Counted from the stretch's first letter, positions 1-9,376 are shown. The stretch is DNA of 39,022 bases from Longimicrobiales bacterium (GCA_028278645.1 JANQDZ010000026.1:1-39022); one strand, 5' to 3'. Numbers and translations are program-made. The notes: generated by a model not told the origin, from the letters alone.

Positions 1-1
1 C

Positions 2-898
2 GGCCCCTCGGAGGAATCCGCTGCCGGAGGGACCGATCCCCAGCCCGACTCGCCGGAAGCCCCCCGAAACTTCCAGGGCCGGAGCTACGAAAGGCATATC
101 GTGTTCCTTACCTTCCAGGGCGACAGCACCTTGCTCGTGCCTTGGTCTTTTTCAGCCAGGACGGAACCTGATGGAGTCGACCGAGAGGTTCGAGGATGGC
201 TGGCCCGGAGTGAGACCTGGGATCCGTTTCTCACCGATCGGTGGGGAGCCCCTCCGAGCTCAGCCCCCTGGCGAATCCTGCCACACGGTCCGGTGCGGCT
301 GGTGGTAGGACTGGAAGACGCTCTGGAGACCATCCTCTTTCAGGACGGCGGTCGTAATCTGGAGGTGAACCTGGGAGAGCTGCTGGTCGAATGGTCCGGA
401 CAGAGGGCCCAGACCTTCCGGGTCCACGAGGGGACGGTCGTTCTCTCGGACCAAACGGTGGAAGGCCATATCCTGGACATGAGCCGCGCCTGGGCCGACG
501 GCGACAGTCCTCCAGGGGATTGGGGTGTGCTCCTCTCCGGGGATACGCTTCAGGTCGTTCTGGAGAACCTGGACCAGGAATCCAGCCAGGACGGTGGTGA
601 CTACACCCTCCGGGCTCGGATCGAGTTCCTGACCCGACAGTGGCAGGGCGTCAGCCTCCGCTGGTCCGCAGTCCGTGCGTATGAGCCGGCCAGGCGCGAC
701 GTTCCCATGAGCTGGGAGATTCGGTCGCCGGAAGGAGATCTCGAAGGCACGTTGGAGGCAGTCGCCCCATTCTTCGAGGCGACCGAAGGTGAAGGGCCCA
801 TGCTTCCGGTTGACGCACTGATCGAAGTCACCGGTAACCTTACCTTGGGTGGGGAAGAGTTCCCTGTCCGAGGCCTCATCCGTCACTCACAGCGCTAA
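2..898 (+). CDS. Unknown protein, 5'-truncated by window edge
   Basis: The frame is open from base 2 to the TAA at 896-898 with no stop, so the gene begins before the window; 298 residues are visible. The first 25 or so visible residues are rich in Ser, Glu, Gly, Pro and Asp, like the linker after a lipoprotein or secretion signal. A folded, beta-rich region follows (starting near the residues RSYERHIVFLTF), with many acidic and aromatic residues and no membrane segment. I do not recognise the family. The stop lies 2 nt before the GTG of the DUF445 gene, so the two are probably co-transcribed and translationally coupled. An extracytoplasmic protein is my inference from the linker alone. Confidence 0.7.
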   Translation, partial: GPSEESAAGGTDPQPDSPEAPRNFQGRSYERHIVFLTFQGDSTLLVPWSFSARTEPDGVDREVRGWLARSETWDPFLTDRWGAPPSSAPWRILPHGPVRLVVGLEDALETILFQDGGRNLEVNLGELLVEWSGQRAQTFRVHEGTVVLSDQTVEGHILDMSRAWADGDSPPGDWGVLLSGDTLQVVLENLDQESSQDGGDYTLRARIEFLTRQWQGVSLRWSAVRAYEPARRDVPMSWEIRSPEGDLEGTLEAVAPFFEATEGEGPMLPVDALIEVTGNLTLGGEEFPVRGLIRHSQR

Positions 899-900
899 CC

Positions 901-2469
901 GTGTCCGAACAAGTCCTACAAGCTGTTCTGACTGTGGTGTTTGGAGCCCTTGCCGGAGGCCTCACGAACACGGTGGCGGTGTGGATGCTCTTCCATCCTT
1001 ACGAGCCCCCGAGACTCTTCGGGAAACGGCTGACACTCTTCCAGGGAGCCATCCCAAAAAACCAAGCCAGATTGGCCTCCGCCGTGGGACGAACGGTGGG
1101 CAACCGCCTTCTCACCGAGGATGATCTGACCCAAACCTTTGCCGACAGGGAGTTCCGAGGGGCGTTTGATGATCGCCTCTCGCATTTCCTGGAAGCGGTC
1201 CTCCAGCAGGAGCGAGGGTCGGTCCGGGACATGCTGCCCGAACATGTGATGGGTGAGTTGGAGACCATCCTGGATGATGCGGTGGGCATGGGGATGGAGC
1301 GGTTTCAGGAATACCTCGCCTCCGAGTCCTTCGAAGAATTCATGGAAGAGAAGGCCAGGACCCTCCTGGAAGCTGTCGCCGACGAGCCGGTGGCGGGGCT
1401 TCTTACTCCGGCCCGGGAGGCCGCCCTCACGGAAACCGTGGAGGGATGGCTGGAAGGCGCCGTCGAGAGCGATGGCTTCGAAGGAACGGTCCAGGACTAC
1501 GTGGAGCGTGCAACGCAAAGTCTCCTGGAGCCGGAAAAGACCTTCGAACAGGTGTTGCCCCTTGGGCTCGTGGGATCTGTGGAGAAGGCCATCTCCTCCT
1601 ACCTCCCGTTGGCTCTGAAACGACTCGGGCGGGTCTTGGAGGATCCCGAAGCCCGTACCCGGTTCGAGAAAACCCTCCACGATCTCTTCAGCCGTTTCCT
1701 GCGGGACCTGGACTTTTTCCAGCGTGTGGTCGCAAGGCTCATCGTCACTGAGGACACCCTGAATCGGGTCTTGGACACGATCGAACAAGAAGGGGCGGAG
1801 CGGCTCTCGGGGATGCTCAGAGAGCAGGCCATACAGGACGCCATGGCGAGGGGCGTGAATGACGCCATTGTCGACTTCCTCCGGCGCCCGGTGAACTCCG
1901 TGCTTGGCGACCCGGACGATCCCAACGTCAAAGAGGCTCAGGAGACGCTCACGGGATGGGCCGTAGGCGTGGCGAGGGATCCGGCCACCAGGGGGTTCCT
2001 GGTGGAAAAAGTCGAGAAGACCCTGGACAAGCTGGGAACTCGAACCTGGGGTGAACTCCTGGAGAAGGTGCCCCCCGACACCCTATCCCGCTGGCTGGTG
2101 TCGGCGGCCCGGAGCGAAGCGGCCCAATCCATGTTCAGGGGGTGGGCTGATCGGATCGCCTGGACCCTCCTGGACCGTCCCATCGGGAAGCCCGCCGACT
2201 GGCTCCCGCCCGAGGCCCCACAGCGCATCGAAGCGGCCATCGGCGACCCGCTCTGGGGATGGCTCCAAACCCAGGTGCCAGATGTAGTCCATCGTATCAA
2301 TGTCGCGGGCCGGGTGGAGGAGAAGGTTCTGAACTTCCCCATGGAGAAGATGGAAGAGATCGTCAAACGGGTGACCGATCGAGAGATGAAGCTGATCGTG
2401 CGCCTGGGTTATGTCCTCGGAGCCTTCGTGGGGAGCATCCTCCTGGTCATGCGCTGGGTTTGGAGCTAG
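901..2469 (+). CDS. DUF445 family membrane protein
   Basis: 522 residues starting at a GTG two bases after the previous stop; no clear Shine-Dalgarno, so coupling is likely. The N-terminus carries a hydrophobic helix with the family-typical stretch GALAGGLTNTVAVWMLF, then an amphipathic segment PRLFGKRLTLFQGAIPKNQ that matches the start of DUF445 (YheB/YjiN-like) proteins. The long middle part (about residues 60-490) is charged and helical. A second hydrophobic segment lies at the extreme C-terminus (GYVLGAFVGSILLVMRW). This N- and C-terminal anchoring with a large helical soluble part is the usual DUF445 layout. The molecular role of the family is not established. Membership is confident; function is unknown. 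Confidence 0.85.
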   Translation: MSEQVLQAVLTVVFGALAGGLTNTVAVWMLFHPYEPPRLFGKRLTLFQGAIPKNQARLASAVGRTVGNRLLTEDDLTQTFADREFRGAFDDRLSHFLEAVLQQERGSVRDMLPEHVMGELETILDDAVGMGMERFQEYLASESFEEFMEEKARTLLEAVADEPVAGLLTPAREAALTETVEGWLEGAVESDGFEGTVQDYVERATQSLLEPEKTFEQVLPLGLVGSVEKAISSYLPLALKRLGRVLEDPEARTRFEKTLHDLFSRFLRDLDFFQRVVARLIVTEDTLNRVLDTIEQEGAERLSGMLREQAIQDAMARGVNDAIVDFLRRPVNSVLGDPDDPNVKEAQETLTGWAVGVARDPATRGFLVEKVEKTLDKLGTRTWGELLEKVPPDTLSRWLVSAARSEAAQSMFRGWADRIAWTLLDRPIGKPADWLPPEAPQRIEAAIGDPLWGWLQTQVPDVVHRINVAGRVEEKVLNFPMEKMEEIVKRVTDREMKLIVRLGYVLGAFVGSILLVMRWVWS

Positions 2470-2596
2470 CCGGATCTCCCGACTCCCTCGATCCCGTTAC
2501 CATCCCCCCTGGATCGCCCGGGAGCGACTCAAGGTCCATATTGCCCCCCGAAAGCACTCCATGCTGGAGGCTACCCGAACCCTCGAGGCCCCGACC

Positions 2597-4138
2597 ATGC
2601 GCCCTCTACCCTTCCGCCCTTCCCGAACGCAGTTCCTGTCCTTCCTGAACCTGGCCCTGGTTGTGGGCCTTTTCGGGTGCTCCCAACCCCCGATCTCCAC
2701 CCCCTTGGAGCTCGCGGAGGGAGACGTCCTCACCTCTCACGGCGACATGATGGGATTCCTGGCCGATCTCCAGTCGGAGACGAACGGGTTCACCATGGAC
2801 ACCATCGGAGAGTCTCTGGAAGGCCGGCCGCTCGTCGCCCTGCATTTTGGAGAAGTCGGGGAAGGTGAAGACCCGAGCTCGGGAAGGCTCAAGGTACTCA
2901 TCTACGCCCAGCAGCACGGGAATGAGCCATCCGGGAAGGAGGCCGCCATCGCGCTGGCCCGGGACCTGGCCACGGGAGCCGACCCAGACCTGTTGGAGGG
3001 CATCGACTTCTATCTGGTGCCTCAAGTGAACCCCGACGGCTCTGAAAAGGAACAGAGGAGGAATGCCGGGGACATGGATCTCAACCGGGACCACCTTCCC
3101 CTGTCTACCCCCGAGGTAGCTGCCCTCCACACTCTTTACAATGAGCTTTTACCCCACGTGACCCTGGACGTACACGAATACGGCTTTGCCGGATCGACAT
3201 GGGTGGAGGCCGGGCTCCACAAAAACTTCGGCCAACAGATCGGAGCCCTCTCGAACGCGAACATGTCGATGGCCTTGAGAACGTATGCGTGGGATAGAGT
3301 GATCCCCCAGATGAAGGAGGCTTTGGCCGAGAAGGACGTCTTCCTTCGAAGGTATCTCGTGACCGACGGACCCGATGCCCGCTTCCGCTACAGCACGACG
3401 GCGTTGAACGATGGGCGAAACAGCATGGGCATCTACCATTCCCTTTCGTTCCTGATCGAAGGGAGGAACGGCCTCACGGTCGAGTCGGACATTCGAGAAC
3501 GCACCCGCCAACAGCTGGAGACCATCAAATCCTTCATGCGTTTTTTTGGTGAAAACGCAGGGGAGGTCGCAACCCTGGTGGACCGGGAACGTGCGGTCCT
3601 CCTGGGTGAGGCCCCACCCAAAGAGGTGGCCTTGGTCATGGATTACGTGCCGGACCCCGACGGGCCTGGACTCTCGGTGGGAGTAATCGAGATCGAAACC
3701 GGTGAAGAGAGGGACCTCACGATCGATGCTTTTGCGCCCAAGGTAGAGGCCACGGTTTTTATAGACCGTCCCGTGGGTTACGTGATTCCATCGGAGATGC
3801 GTCAGGTAATCGGCGTGTTGGAGCGGCACCAGATCGAGTTCCAGCCGATGGATCAGCCCGCCGCGGCCACCCTGGAGTCCTACCGGATCGTGTCGGTGAC
3901 TCCCACCTCGAAGGAGGACAAGGAATTCCTGGACGTTCGGGTGACGGCATCCCGCGAGGAAGGAACCATCGAGGCGGGCGACATCGTGGTATGGTGCGAC
4001 CAATTGGCTACCAACCTCATCGTCTCCCTCCTGGAGCCCCAGTCGCAGTGGGGCTTGGCACCCCTCCCGGACTTTGTCGAGCTACTGGACGTAGGCTCCG
4101 AGTACCCCATCAGGAGGGTACTGGCTATACAAGACTGA
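2597..4138 (+). CDS. M14-family zinc carboxypeptidase, lipoprotein
   Basis: 513 residues. The start at 2597 is chosen over in-frame upstream ATGs (2411, 2561) because GAGG sits 8 nt before it and a lipoprotein signal follows directly: basic n-region, hydrophobic core and lipobox LFGC with Cys28. M14 zinc ligands are visible as H107 and E110 (HGNE) and H193 (LDVHEYG). The substrate-side region PDGSEKEQRRN/DLNRDH follows the usual carboxypeptidase pattern, and Glu288 in FLIEGRNG fits the catalytic Glu. The roughly 170 residues after the catalytic domain form an extra C-terminal region seen in bacterial M14 relatives. It probably trims peptides in the periplasm or at the outer membrane. The exact specificity cannot be told. 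Confidence 0.88.
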   Translation: MRPLPFRPSRTQFLSFLNLALVVGLFGCSQPPISTPLELAEGDVLTSHGDMMGFLADLQSETNGFTMDTIGESLEGRPLVALHFGEVGEGEDPSSGRLKVLIYAQQHGNEPSGKEAAIALARDLATGADPDLLEGIDFYLVPQVNPDGSEKEQRRNAGDMDLNRDHLPLSTPEVAALHTLYNELLPHVTLDVHEYGFAGSTWVEAGLHKNFGQQIGALSNANMSMALRTYAWDRVIPQMKEALAEKDVFLRRYLVTDGPDARFRYSTTALNDGRNSMGIYHSLSFLIEGRNGLTVESDIRERTRQQLETIKSFMRFFGENAGEVATLVDRERAVLLGEAPPKEVALVMDYVPDPDGPGLSVGVIEIETGEERDLTIDAFAPKVEATVFIDRPVGYVIPSEMRQVIGVLERHQIEFQPMDQPAAATLESYRIVSVTPTSKEDKEFLDVRVTASREEGTIEAGDIVVWCDQLATNLIVSLLEPQSQWGLAPLPDFVELLDVGSEYPIRRVLAIQD

Positions 4139-4167
4139 TCGGCTTGCCAACGGGTCGCCGGATTTGA

Positions 4168-4434
4168 TTAATCCTTCTTCGAATCCGGGGAAGAGAGGTT
4201 AAAAAGTCCAGTGGAGGCGCCTCGGGACCGGCGCCTAAGGTGGGATGAGCGCTGTTGGGTGTTCCGGAGCCATCCCAGGGGAGTGAAGTGTGTCCTGGTT
4301 TTCCTGCTGTACCCACCCTCGTCCAGGGCTTTGTCGATCTCTTCGGGGTCTGGTCGATAGCGGCCAGCCGAGCCCAGATAAAGGCCGATTCCGAGGGCCG
4401 CCACCCCGCCGAGAATCTTGAGGAATAACACCAC
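4168..4434 (-). CDS. Small membrane protein, unknown
   Basis: 88 residues with a GTG start preceded by GAGGGG at 5 nt, a good ribosome binding site. Residues 2-22 form a single hydrophobic helix (LFLKILGGVAALGIGLYLG); the rest is soluble, with an acidic PDPEEIDKALDEGG stretch followed by a basic tail. It begins 9 nt after the stop of the 49-residue membrane protein and ends 29 nt from the convergent M14 gene. No family recognised. The strong SD, the membrane helix and the spacing argue that it is real; the overlapping 118-codon frame on the same strand is a shadow. Confidence 0.6.
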   Translation of the reverse strand: MVLFLKILGGVAALGIGLYLGSAGRYRPDPEEIDKALDEGGYSRKTRTHFTPLGWLRNTQQRSSHLRRRSRGASTGLFNLSSPDSKKD

Positions 4435-4443
4435 GGTGACCCC

Positions 4444-4593
4444 TCAGGCCCGCTGGATGGTCTCCAGGACCATCGTACCAAGGCCGATCATCAGGATGAT
4501 TGCTACCGCGTTGGTCCCGACGGCCACCATGCCAACGACCGTCCAGAAGACCAGGTGAGTGAATACGTAACCACCGGGGACCAGGTTGCTCAT
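4444..4593 (-). CDS. 49-residue membrane protein, unknown
   Basis: This short frame starts ATG-AGC-AAC-CTG at 4593 and stops with TGA at 4444-4446. The product is almost entirely hydrophobic, with two likely helices: about residues 11-27 (FTHLVFWTVVGMVAVG) and 29-45 (AVAIILMIGLGTMVLET). It lies between the TerB-like gene (34 nt upstream) and the 88-residue membrane protein (9 nt downstream), all on the same strand and apparently one transcript. I do not recognise it. A partner or assembly subunit of the neighbouring small membrane protein is possible, but that is inference from position only. Confidence 0.55.
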   Translation of the reverse strand: MSNLVPGGYVFTHLVFWTVVGMVAVGTNAVAIILMIGLGTMVLETIQRA

Positions 4594-4627
4594 GAACTCC
4601 TCTTGTAAGCCATTCGTTTCTGCAGGA

Positions 4628-5119
4628 TCAGTCTGACTCCGGCGGACGGTTTTTTTGGGGAGGTCGGTGCTCCTCCACCCGTTTCCTCGCTTCCGCTAAA
4701 TACCCCGGCTCCAATCGAAGGAGCCCTGAGATTTTCCGCATCAGGTAGTCTTCACGGCTTGCCAACTCCCCATCGGAGTAGACCAAGCCCCACATGGCCT
4801 CTGCTAGAACCATTTTCTGGCCGAGGGAATAGTGTTCAGCCACGAGGTTGGTGAAGGTCCAGAGATCGACGGCCTCGGCTCGCTGCTCCTCTGCCAACTT
4901 GATGAGCTCGGTGGCTTGGCCCTCATCAAGGCCGAACTGACGTCGAACCGCCGCCTCCAGATGGTCTTGCTCTTCGTTTGTGAACTCGTCGTCGGCGTAC
5001 GCCAGCTCCAGGAGGAGAGCGCACGCTGCCAGGCGGAGGTCCGCCGGTGCGGCTTCGTCCTCGGTTGAGTCCGGTTCGGCCATGTTGGACAGAAAGAATT
5101 GTCGAATTGATTCCATCAT
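4628..5119 (-). CDS. TerB-like (tellurite-resistance B fold) protein
   Basis: 163 residues. The start at 5119 is supported by GGAGGAG 8 nt upstream; the longer frame has an implausible basic extension. After an acidic stretch (about residues 14-25), the segment ACALLLELAYADDEFTNEEQDHL and the later EAMWGLVYSDGELASREDYLM are the two alpha-helical repeats with an acidic D-x-E/F-x-x-x-E pattern typical of TerB/DjlA-N-like all-helical domains, which are thought to bind metal. The C-terminal tail is basic and proline-rich. It is cytosolic, with no signal or membrane segment. It sits downstream of the ABC exporter genes and upstream of two small membrane proteins. Its role is unknown; a link to tellurite is not implied. 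Confidence 0.7.
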   Translation of the reverse strand: MMESIRQFFLSNMAEPDSTEDEAAPADLRLAACALLLELAYADDEFTNEEQDHLEAAVRRQFGLDEGQATELIKLAEEQRAEAVDLWTFTNLVAEHYSLGQKMVLAEAMWGLVYSDGELASREDYLMRKISGLLRLEPGYLAEARKRVEEHRPPQKNRPPESD

Positions 5120-5228
5120 GATCGGCGCTCCTCCAGCGCCATGCCGATCCAGGAGTTTTTGTCCATTTGAGTCTTTCCCACCCTTTCGCCTTGGAGCCCC
5201 CAGGCCCCGCACCATCTTCTCACCTGTG

Positions 5229-6938
5229 TCATTGGAAGTCCAGGGTCCCCACCTTCCGGATCCCGGCCCTTAATGGCACGACGATGGCCACGACCGAAAG
5301 TGCCGTGGCCCCGGCGATCCCCAATACGAGAGGGAGGGTCAGGAAGTTACGGACCGGCTCTCCCCGAAGGTTGGCGGAGAGAAAGGAATACACGGGCCAA
5401 GCTTCCAGCAGGATCACACACGCCAGGTATCCAACGGCCGACATCATGAAGAGAAGGCCCCCGAAAGAGGTAGGGATCTCGGCCACGTTGTCAGTCTCAT
5501 AGTTCGGATACAGGGCGCCGAAGGCCAAGGCCAGGGCGGTAAGGGTGAACGTGGCCACGACCATGGTGCCAGTGGAAAGGGCGAAGATGAGGGGTGATAC
5601 CTCGAGGATCCAATTCGTGACAACGATGAGGGGAACGGCGATCATCAGCAGAGGGAGAGTCCCAACCCAGTATTTCGACCAAAAGAGCGCCCTCACATCC
5701 AGCGGGGACGACCTCAAGAGCCACATCATTCTGCCCTCGAGTGACATGGCCGGATAAACGAATCGGGCCGCGATGGCAGCCACGACAAATCCCGCCAACC
5801 CCAGATTCAGAAAGGAAACCACATTGATCAGCAGGAAGGACACCTGTTCCCCTGTGTAGAGGGGAAGGACCTTCACGTTGTAGACGTAGACGACCACCAG
5901 GACACCCAAAAGGAAGAGTTGAGACCACTGGGTCGAGTCCCTGAAGAACACCCGGATCTCCTTGGCCACCAAGACTCGTGTCCGAGCCGGGAATCGGCTG
6001 AAGACAACCTCGACCCATCGCGACCGAGAACGGTGTTCCCTCCTTGTCGCTCCCTCCTGGGCCCGGCTGAAACCCGTCGAATAGAACCGAAGGTGGAGCC
6101 AGGATCCCATCACGAGGAAAGCCGCAGCGGTGGAGAGGAGGAGGAGGAGGGGGAACGGATCGAAGAAACCGTTCAAAAACGACATCAAGGCGCCGGACGC
6201 CCACTCGTTGGGCAGCCATACCGACGAGGGGGTCCGAAGAATTGCCAGGAAATCCACCAGGTCTCTGAACTCTTCCGGCCGAACCAGCCGCTCGGGTCTC
6301 AGGAACCGAAATACGGCCACGATCCCGGCGGCAGCCAGGAGCCCAATAAGAGCGAGAAGGTCCCGGGTCCTTCTTGCCGGAAACACGTTCACCAGAATGA
6401 GGGTGACAGCAATTCCCACCACGGCCGGAAGGACCAGAAACGGCGCCATCACCAGGAGAGCCAGGGCATAGAAGGCCGCTCCGGCGTCGTACGCAAATCC
6501 GTATGCGACGAATAGGGGAACCGCCAACAGAGCGACCATCCAAGAAGAGTTCACGATGGTCTCCACCAATCGAGCCCCATACACCTTCAGGATGTCGGTG
6601 GGGGAGGCCATCAGGAGCTCCAGGTCCTGCGCCAGAAAGAACGTGGACAGGGAGGTGATGACATTGGAAAGCAGGAGAATCCCCATGAACACGAGGAGGG
6701 CGAGCCCCAGGAGCTTTCCGGCCAGGAGGTCCCCCACTCCCTGTGTGTTCCGGAAATAGAGGAGCATCCTCCAAATCACTCCGAAGATCACCCCCCAGAA
6801 GAACAGCCCCACAAGGCCCAAAACGATGGCTTTGAAGAACCGCCCTTGGTCCTTCTTGGCCTTGGCAAGTTTCGCGGAAAGCTTCGGGCGGAGAAGCCAG
6901 GAAATGCCGGCTGTGCGCGGTTGGGCCCCGTCCATCAC
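5229..6938 (-). CDS. ABC exporter permease (PF16949-like)
   Basis: 569 residues (GTG at 6938, or ATG at 6935) overlapping the end of the ATPase gene, so translation is coupled. Many hydrophobic helices are visible, roughly two sets of six separated by a soluble region around residues 290-330 (rich in Arg, with REHRSRSRW). The pattern, including a cytoplasmic basic N-terminus (LLRPKLSAKLAKAKKDQGR) and the FLAQDLELLMASPTD loop, matches the large putative ABC exporter permeases of PF16949. The substrate is unknown. Together with the ATPase it would form an export system, and the transglutaminase-like gene upstream is probably in the same transcript. Confidence 0.8.
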   Translation of the reverse strand: MMDGAQPRTAGISWLLRPKLSAKLAKAKKDQGRFFKAIVLGLVGLFFWGVIFGVIWRMLLYFRNTQGVGDLLAGKLLGLALLVFMGILLLSNVITSLSTFFLAQDLELLMASPTDILKVYGARLVETIVNSSWMVALLAVPLFVAYGFAYDAGAAFYALALLVMAPFLVLPAVVGIAVTLILVNVFPARRTRDLLALIGLLAAAGIVAVFRFLRPERLVRPEEFRDLVDFLAILRTPSSVWLPNEWASGALMSFLNGFFDPFPLLLLLSTAAAFLVMGSWLHLRFYSTGFSRAQEGATRREHRSRSRWVEVVFSRFPARTRVLVAKEIRVFFRDSTQWSQLFLLGVLVVVYVYNVKVLPLYTGEQVSFLLINVVSFLNLGLAGFVVAAIAARFVYPAMSLEGRMMWLLRSSPLDVRALFWSKYWVGTLPLLMIAVPLIVVTNWILEVSPLIFALSTGTMVVATFTLTALALAFGALYPNYETDNVAEIPTSFGGLLFMMSAVGYLACVILLEAWPVYSFLSANLRGEPVRNFLTLPLVLGIAGATALSVVAIVVPLRAGIRKVGTLDFQ

Positions 6939-7702
6939 ACCTCTTCTTCCTGAAGGGTCGCGACTACTTCGGCCAGCTCGTCGCCACCTGTGACCTTCAG
7001 GAAGATCTCCTCCAGGCCGACCTGGCCCGCCTCGGCCTGTTCCCGAAGCTCCTCCATGGTACCCCTGGCGATGACGCTCCCTTCGTGGATGATGGCCAGG
7101 ACGTCGCAGAGGACTTCCACCACCTCCAGCGTATGGGACGACAGGAAAACCGTCCCCCCGTTTTCGACATAGGTTCTGAAAAGGTCTTTCAGGATCCGCG
7201 CCGCCTTCGGATCCAGTCCCACCATGGGCTCATCGACGACTATGAGCTCGGGCTGATGGATGAGAGCCGAGCTGATGAGGAGCTTTTGGCGCATGCCGTG
7301 GGAGTAGCTCTCGACCAGTTCGTTGCTCCATTGGTCCAGACTGAAGAGCTCCATCAGCCGATGGGCCCTCGCCTCGGACTCGTCCCCGTCCTTCCCCCAT
7401 AGGCCGGCAACAAATCGAAGGAACTCCCCGCCGGTGAGCTTCTCGTAGAGGTAAGGCCGGTCGGGAATGTATCCGATGCGCGATTTCGCCCTCTCTGGGA
7501 ACTGGGCGAGATCGTCTCCACCCACCTTGATCCGGCCGGATGACGGAAGGAGAACACCAGAGATCATCCGGATCGTGGTGGTCTTCCCAGCCCCGTTCGG
7601 TCCAAGGAACCCAAAGATTGCGCCGCGAGGTACCTGGAGGTCCAACTCCGTCACCGCCGTGAACCTACCGTATCGCTTCGTCACTGCCCTGAGATCCAAC
7701 AT
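6935..7702 (-). CDS. ABC transporter ATP-binding protein
   Basis: 255 residues from ATG 7702. The frame extends to a GTG at 7798 right after the transglutaminase stop, but the extra 32 residues do not look like ABC sequence, and MLDLRAVTKRYG is the normal domain start. Walker A GPNGAGKT is at residues 34-41. The Q-loop region reads GYIPDRPYLY, with Asp where many families have Gln or Glu. The signature is YSHGMRQK, Walker B LIVVDEPMVGLD, and the switch His is in LSSHTLEV. The form is that of the ABC-2 or exporter-type single-domain ATPases. Its partner is the permease encoded directly downstream. Confidence 0.92.
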   Translation of the reverse strand: MLDLRAVTKRYGRFTAVTELDLQVPRGAIFGFLGPNGAGKTTTIRMISGVLLPSSGRIKVGGDDLAQFPERAKSRIGYIPDRPYLYEKLTGGEFLRFVAGLWGKDGDESEARAHRLMELFSLDQWSNELVESYSHGMRQKLLISSALIHQPELIVVDEPMVGLDPKAARILKDLFRTYVENGGTVFLSSHTLEVVEVLCDVLAIIHEGSVIARGTMEELREQAEAGQVGLEEIFLKVTGGDELAEVVATLQEEEV

Positions 7703-7798
7703 CGGCCCGTGGCCCCCTTGGCGGCGGGGCGTCAGATCCGCGGAGAGGTGCGAAGTCCGATTGAGGCGCTGTCGCCCGGAAAGCTCATCCGTCCCCAC

Positions 7799-9376
7799 CT
7801 AGCTACCCTCCCGTTCTGCAGGGTCAGGTCGAACGACCTCGATATCCAGGTTCCCGATCAGGCGAACGATCTCTACCTGTTGGGCCAAACCGCCGATGAC
7901 GAACCTCAGATGTGCCGCGTCCGCCGGGTATTGCCCGAAGGTGGGATCAACGGCGACCCATTCACCCAACCACACCTCCGGCCAGGCATGGTAGAAAAAC
8001 GCCTCGTTCATGTAGACCAGCCCTACGGCAGTCCTGGCGGGAAGGCCGAGTGCCCGGGCCATGGCGACGAAGAGGACCGTGTGCTCGTTGCAATCGCCTC
8101 TCCCGGCCTCCAGAACCTGGACGGCGTTTGGAATCGAGAAGGTGATCTCCTTTTCAAGGAAATCGTGGACGCCCGCTGTGAGGCGGCGGGTGATCTGTTT
8201 CGGATCGTTGTTCCCGAAGTTTCTCCAGCGGGCCACGGCCTCGGCGGCGGCCACAATTCTTTCGTCGTCGCTCTGGATCAGGGGCTCGGGTTGGAGATAC
8301 TGGTTGAAGTCCATCCTGGGGTAGGGGAGCTCGTCATAATCCGGCCGGATCTCCGCCCAGGCCTCCTGCCGGACGATCAGTGTGTCACCCTGGAGGCGCT
8401 GCCGGCCTCCCTCCAGTTGAAATCCCTCCAGATCGACGCCCGAGAGGACGAACCGCAGCTCCTGGTAGTTCTCTACCGCCCCGAGATCCACGTTACTCTG
8501 GATAGCCGTGGATAGAATCACGTCCTCGTCGATGGGGGAATCGGCCTGACCCCGAGCATCTTCCTGGGCCTGGCGAGCGAGTTCGTATTCTGTTTTCTCC
8601 ATGGAGAATCCCAGGGGGCTGGAAGCCTGGACAATCCTTCCATCGCCGTCAATCCAACTCTCTACCTGAATCCCTCCGTACGCCTCCACCACCCTCCACG
8701 ACGGCACCGAGTCGAAGTGGGCCGGCGTCCAACGGCCCGTTTCATAGTCGAGCTCCGCACTATCGGCAACCAACAAGGTGTCGTGCTGCATCACCTGGAC
8801 CTCCACCGCTCGGGTGGAGAGGGAGGAGGGATCAAAAACCGGAAGACGAAGGCGGTCCCCCACCTCCAATCCTTCCCCGACAGCCACCCGGATGGGGAGA
8901 ACCGCAGCGAAGATGGGAGGCTGAGAAAGCCGGTGCGTGACCGTCTGCTCCGATCCACCGGCGTCTACCTGGACGTGGAGGAGAGTATCCCCCTCCACAG
9001 AGCCCGTCGCCTGGTATCTACCCACCTCCGAGTCGAGTGCGAAGGAGAAGTCCCTCATCGTCAGGGACGGGGAGAGGTTCACCCGAGTCCTTACCACGGC
9101 GGTGCCGGTTTGACCCAAAGCCGGGAGCTCGAGAGAGAGGAAATCATCCAGTAGAAAGCCATCGGGCACTGTGTCGAGGCGGGAGGTCGCCAACCCGACT
9201 ACCCTGTCGCCCATCCGAAGGGAGTAGAAGTTGACGCCAGGGGCGAGGGTGAGGGCTGCTTCCGCAAGACGAGCCAGCTCGGGCTGGAAATACTCCCGCT
9301 TGACCTGCCAACCCACCATCCCGAACCAAACCAAAAGAATGCCACCTCCGAGGAGGCGGCGACGGGTAAGCTTCAT
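7799..9376 (-). CDS. Transglutaminase-like cysteine hydrolase domain protein, membrane-anchored
   Basis: 525 residues. The N-terminus has a basic patch and one hydrophobic helix (LLGGGILLVWFGMVGWQV), then about 370 residues of beta-rich, unrecognised sequence. The C-terminal part is a transglutaminase/protease-like core with catalytic Cys429 (GDCNEH), His463 (YHAWPEVW) and Asp477 (VDPTFGQ), all in the right order and spacing. The active domain probably faces the periplasm. It follows the macro-domain gene by 32 nt and precedes the ABC ATPase, so it is likely part of the long minus-strand operon. The substrate is unknown; bacterial members of this fold may act as peptidases, transamidases or peptide-processing enzymes. 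Confidence 0.85.
   Translation of the reverse strand: MKLTRRRLLGGGILLVWFGMVGWQVKREYFQPELARLAEAALTLAPGVNFYSLRMGDRVVGLATSRLDTVPDGFLLDDFLSLELPALGQTGTAVVRTRVNLSPSLTMRDFSFALDSEVGRYQATGSVEGDTLLHVQVDAGGSEQTVTHRLSQPPIFAAVLPIRVAVGEGLEVGDRLRLPVFDPSSLSTRAVEVQVMQHDTLLVADSAELDYETGRWTPAHFDSVPSWRVVEAYGGIQVESWIDGDGRIVQASSPLGFSMEKTEYELARQAQEDARGQADSPIDEDVILSTAIQSNVDLGAVENYQELRFVLSGVDLEGFQLEGGRQRLQGDTLIVRQEAWAEIRPDYDELPYPRMDFNQYLQPEPLIQSDDERIVAAAEAVARWRNFGNNDPKQITRRLTAGVHDFLEKEITFSIPNAVQVLEAGRGDCNEHTVLFVAMARALGLPARTAVGLVYMNEAFFYHAWPEVWLGEWVAVDPTFGQYPADAAHLRFVIGGLAQQVEIVRLIGNLDIEVVRPDPAEREGS

Noticed and set aside
260-886. 208-codon minus-strand frame opposite the first gene
   Set aside because: No domain character; shadow of the plus-strand frame, which stays open to the window edge.
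2411-2596. Longer start of the M14 carboxypeptidase
   Set aside because: Overlaps the DUF445 end and would bury the lipoprotein signal; the ATG at 2597 has the better ribosome site.
4125-4481. 118-codon frame on the minus strand
   Set aside because: Overlaps two small frames with better ribosome sites and membrane helices; its own sequence looks random and Trp/Ser/Arg-rich.
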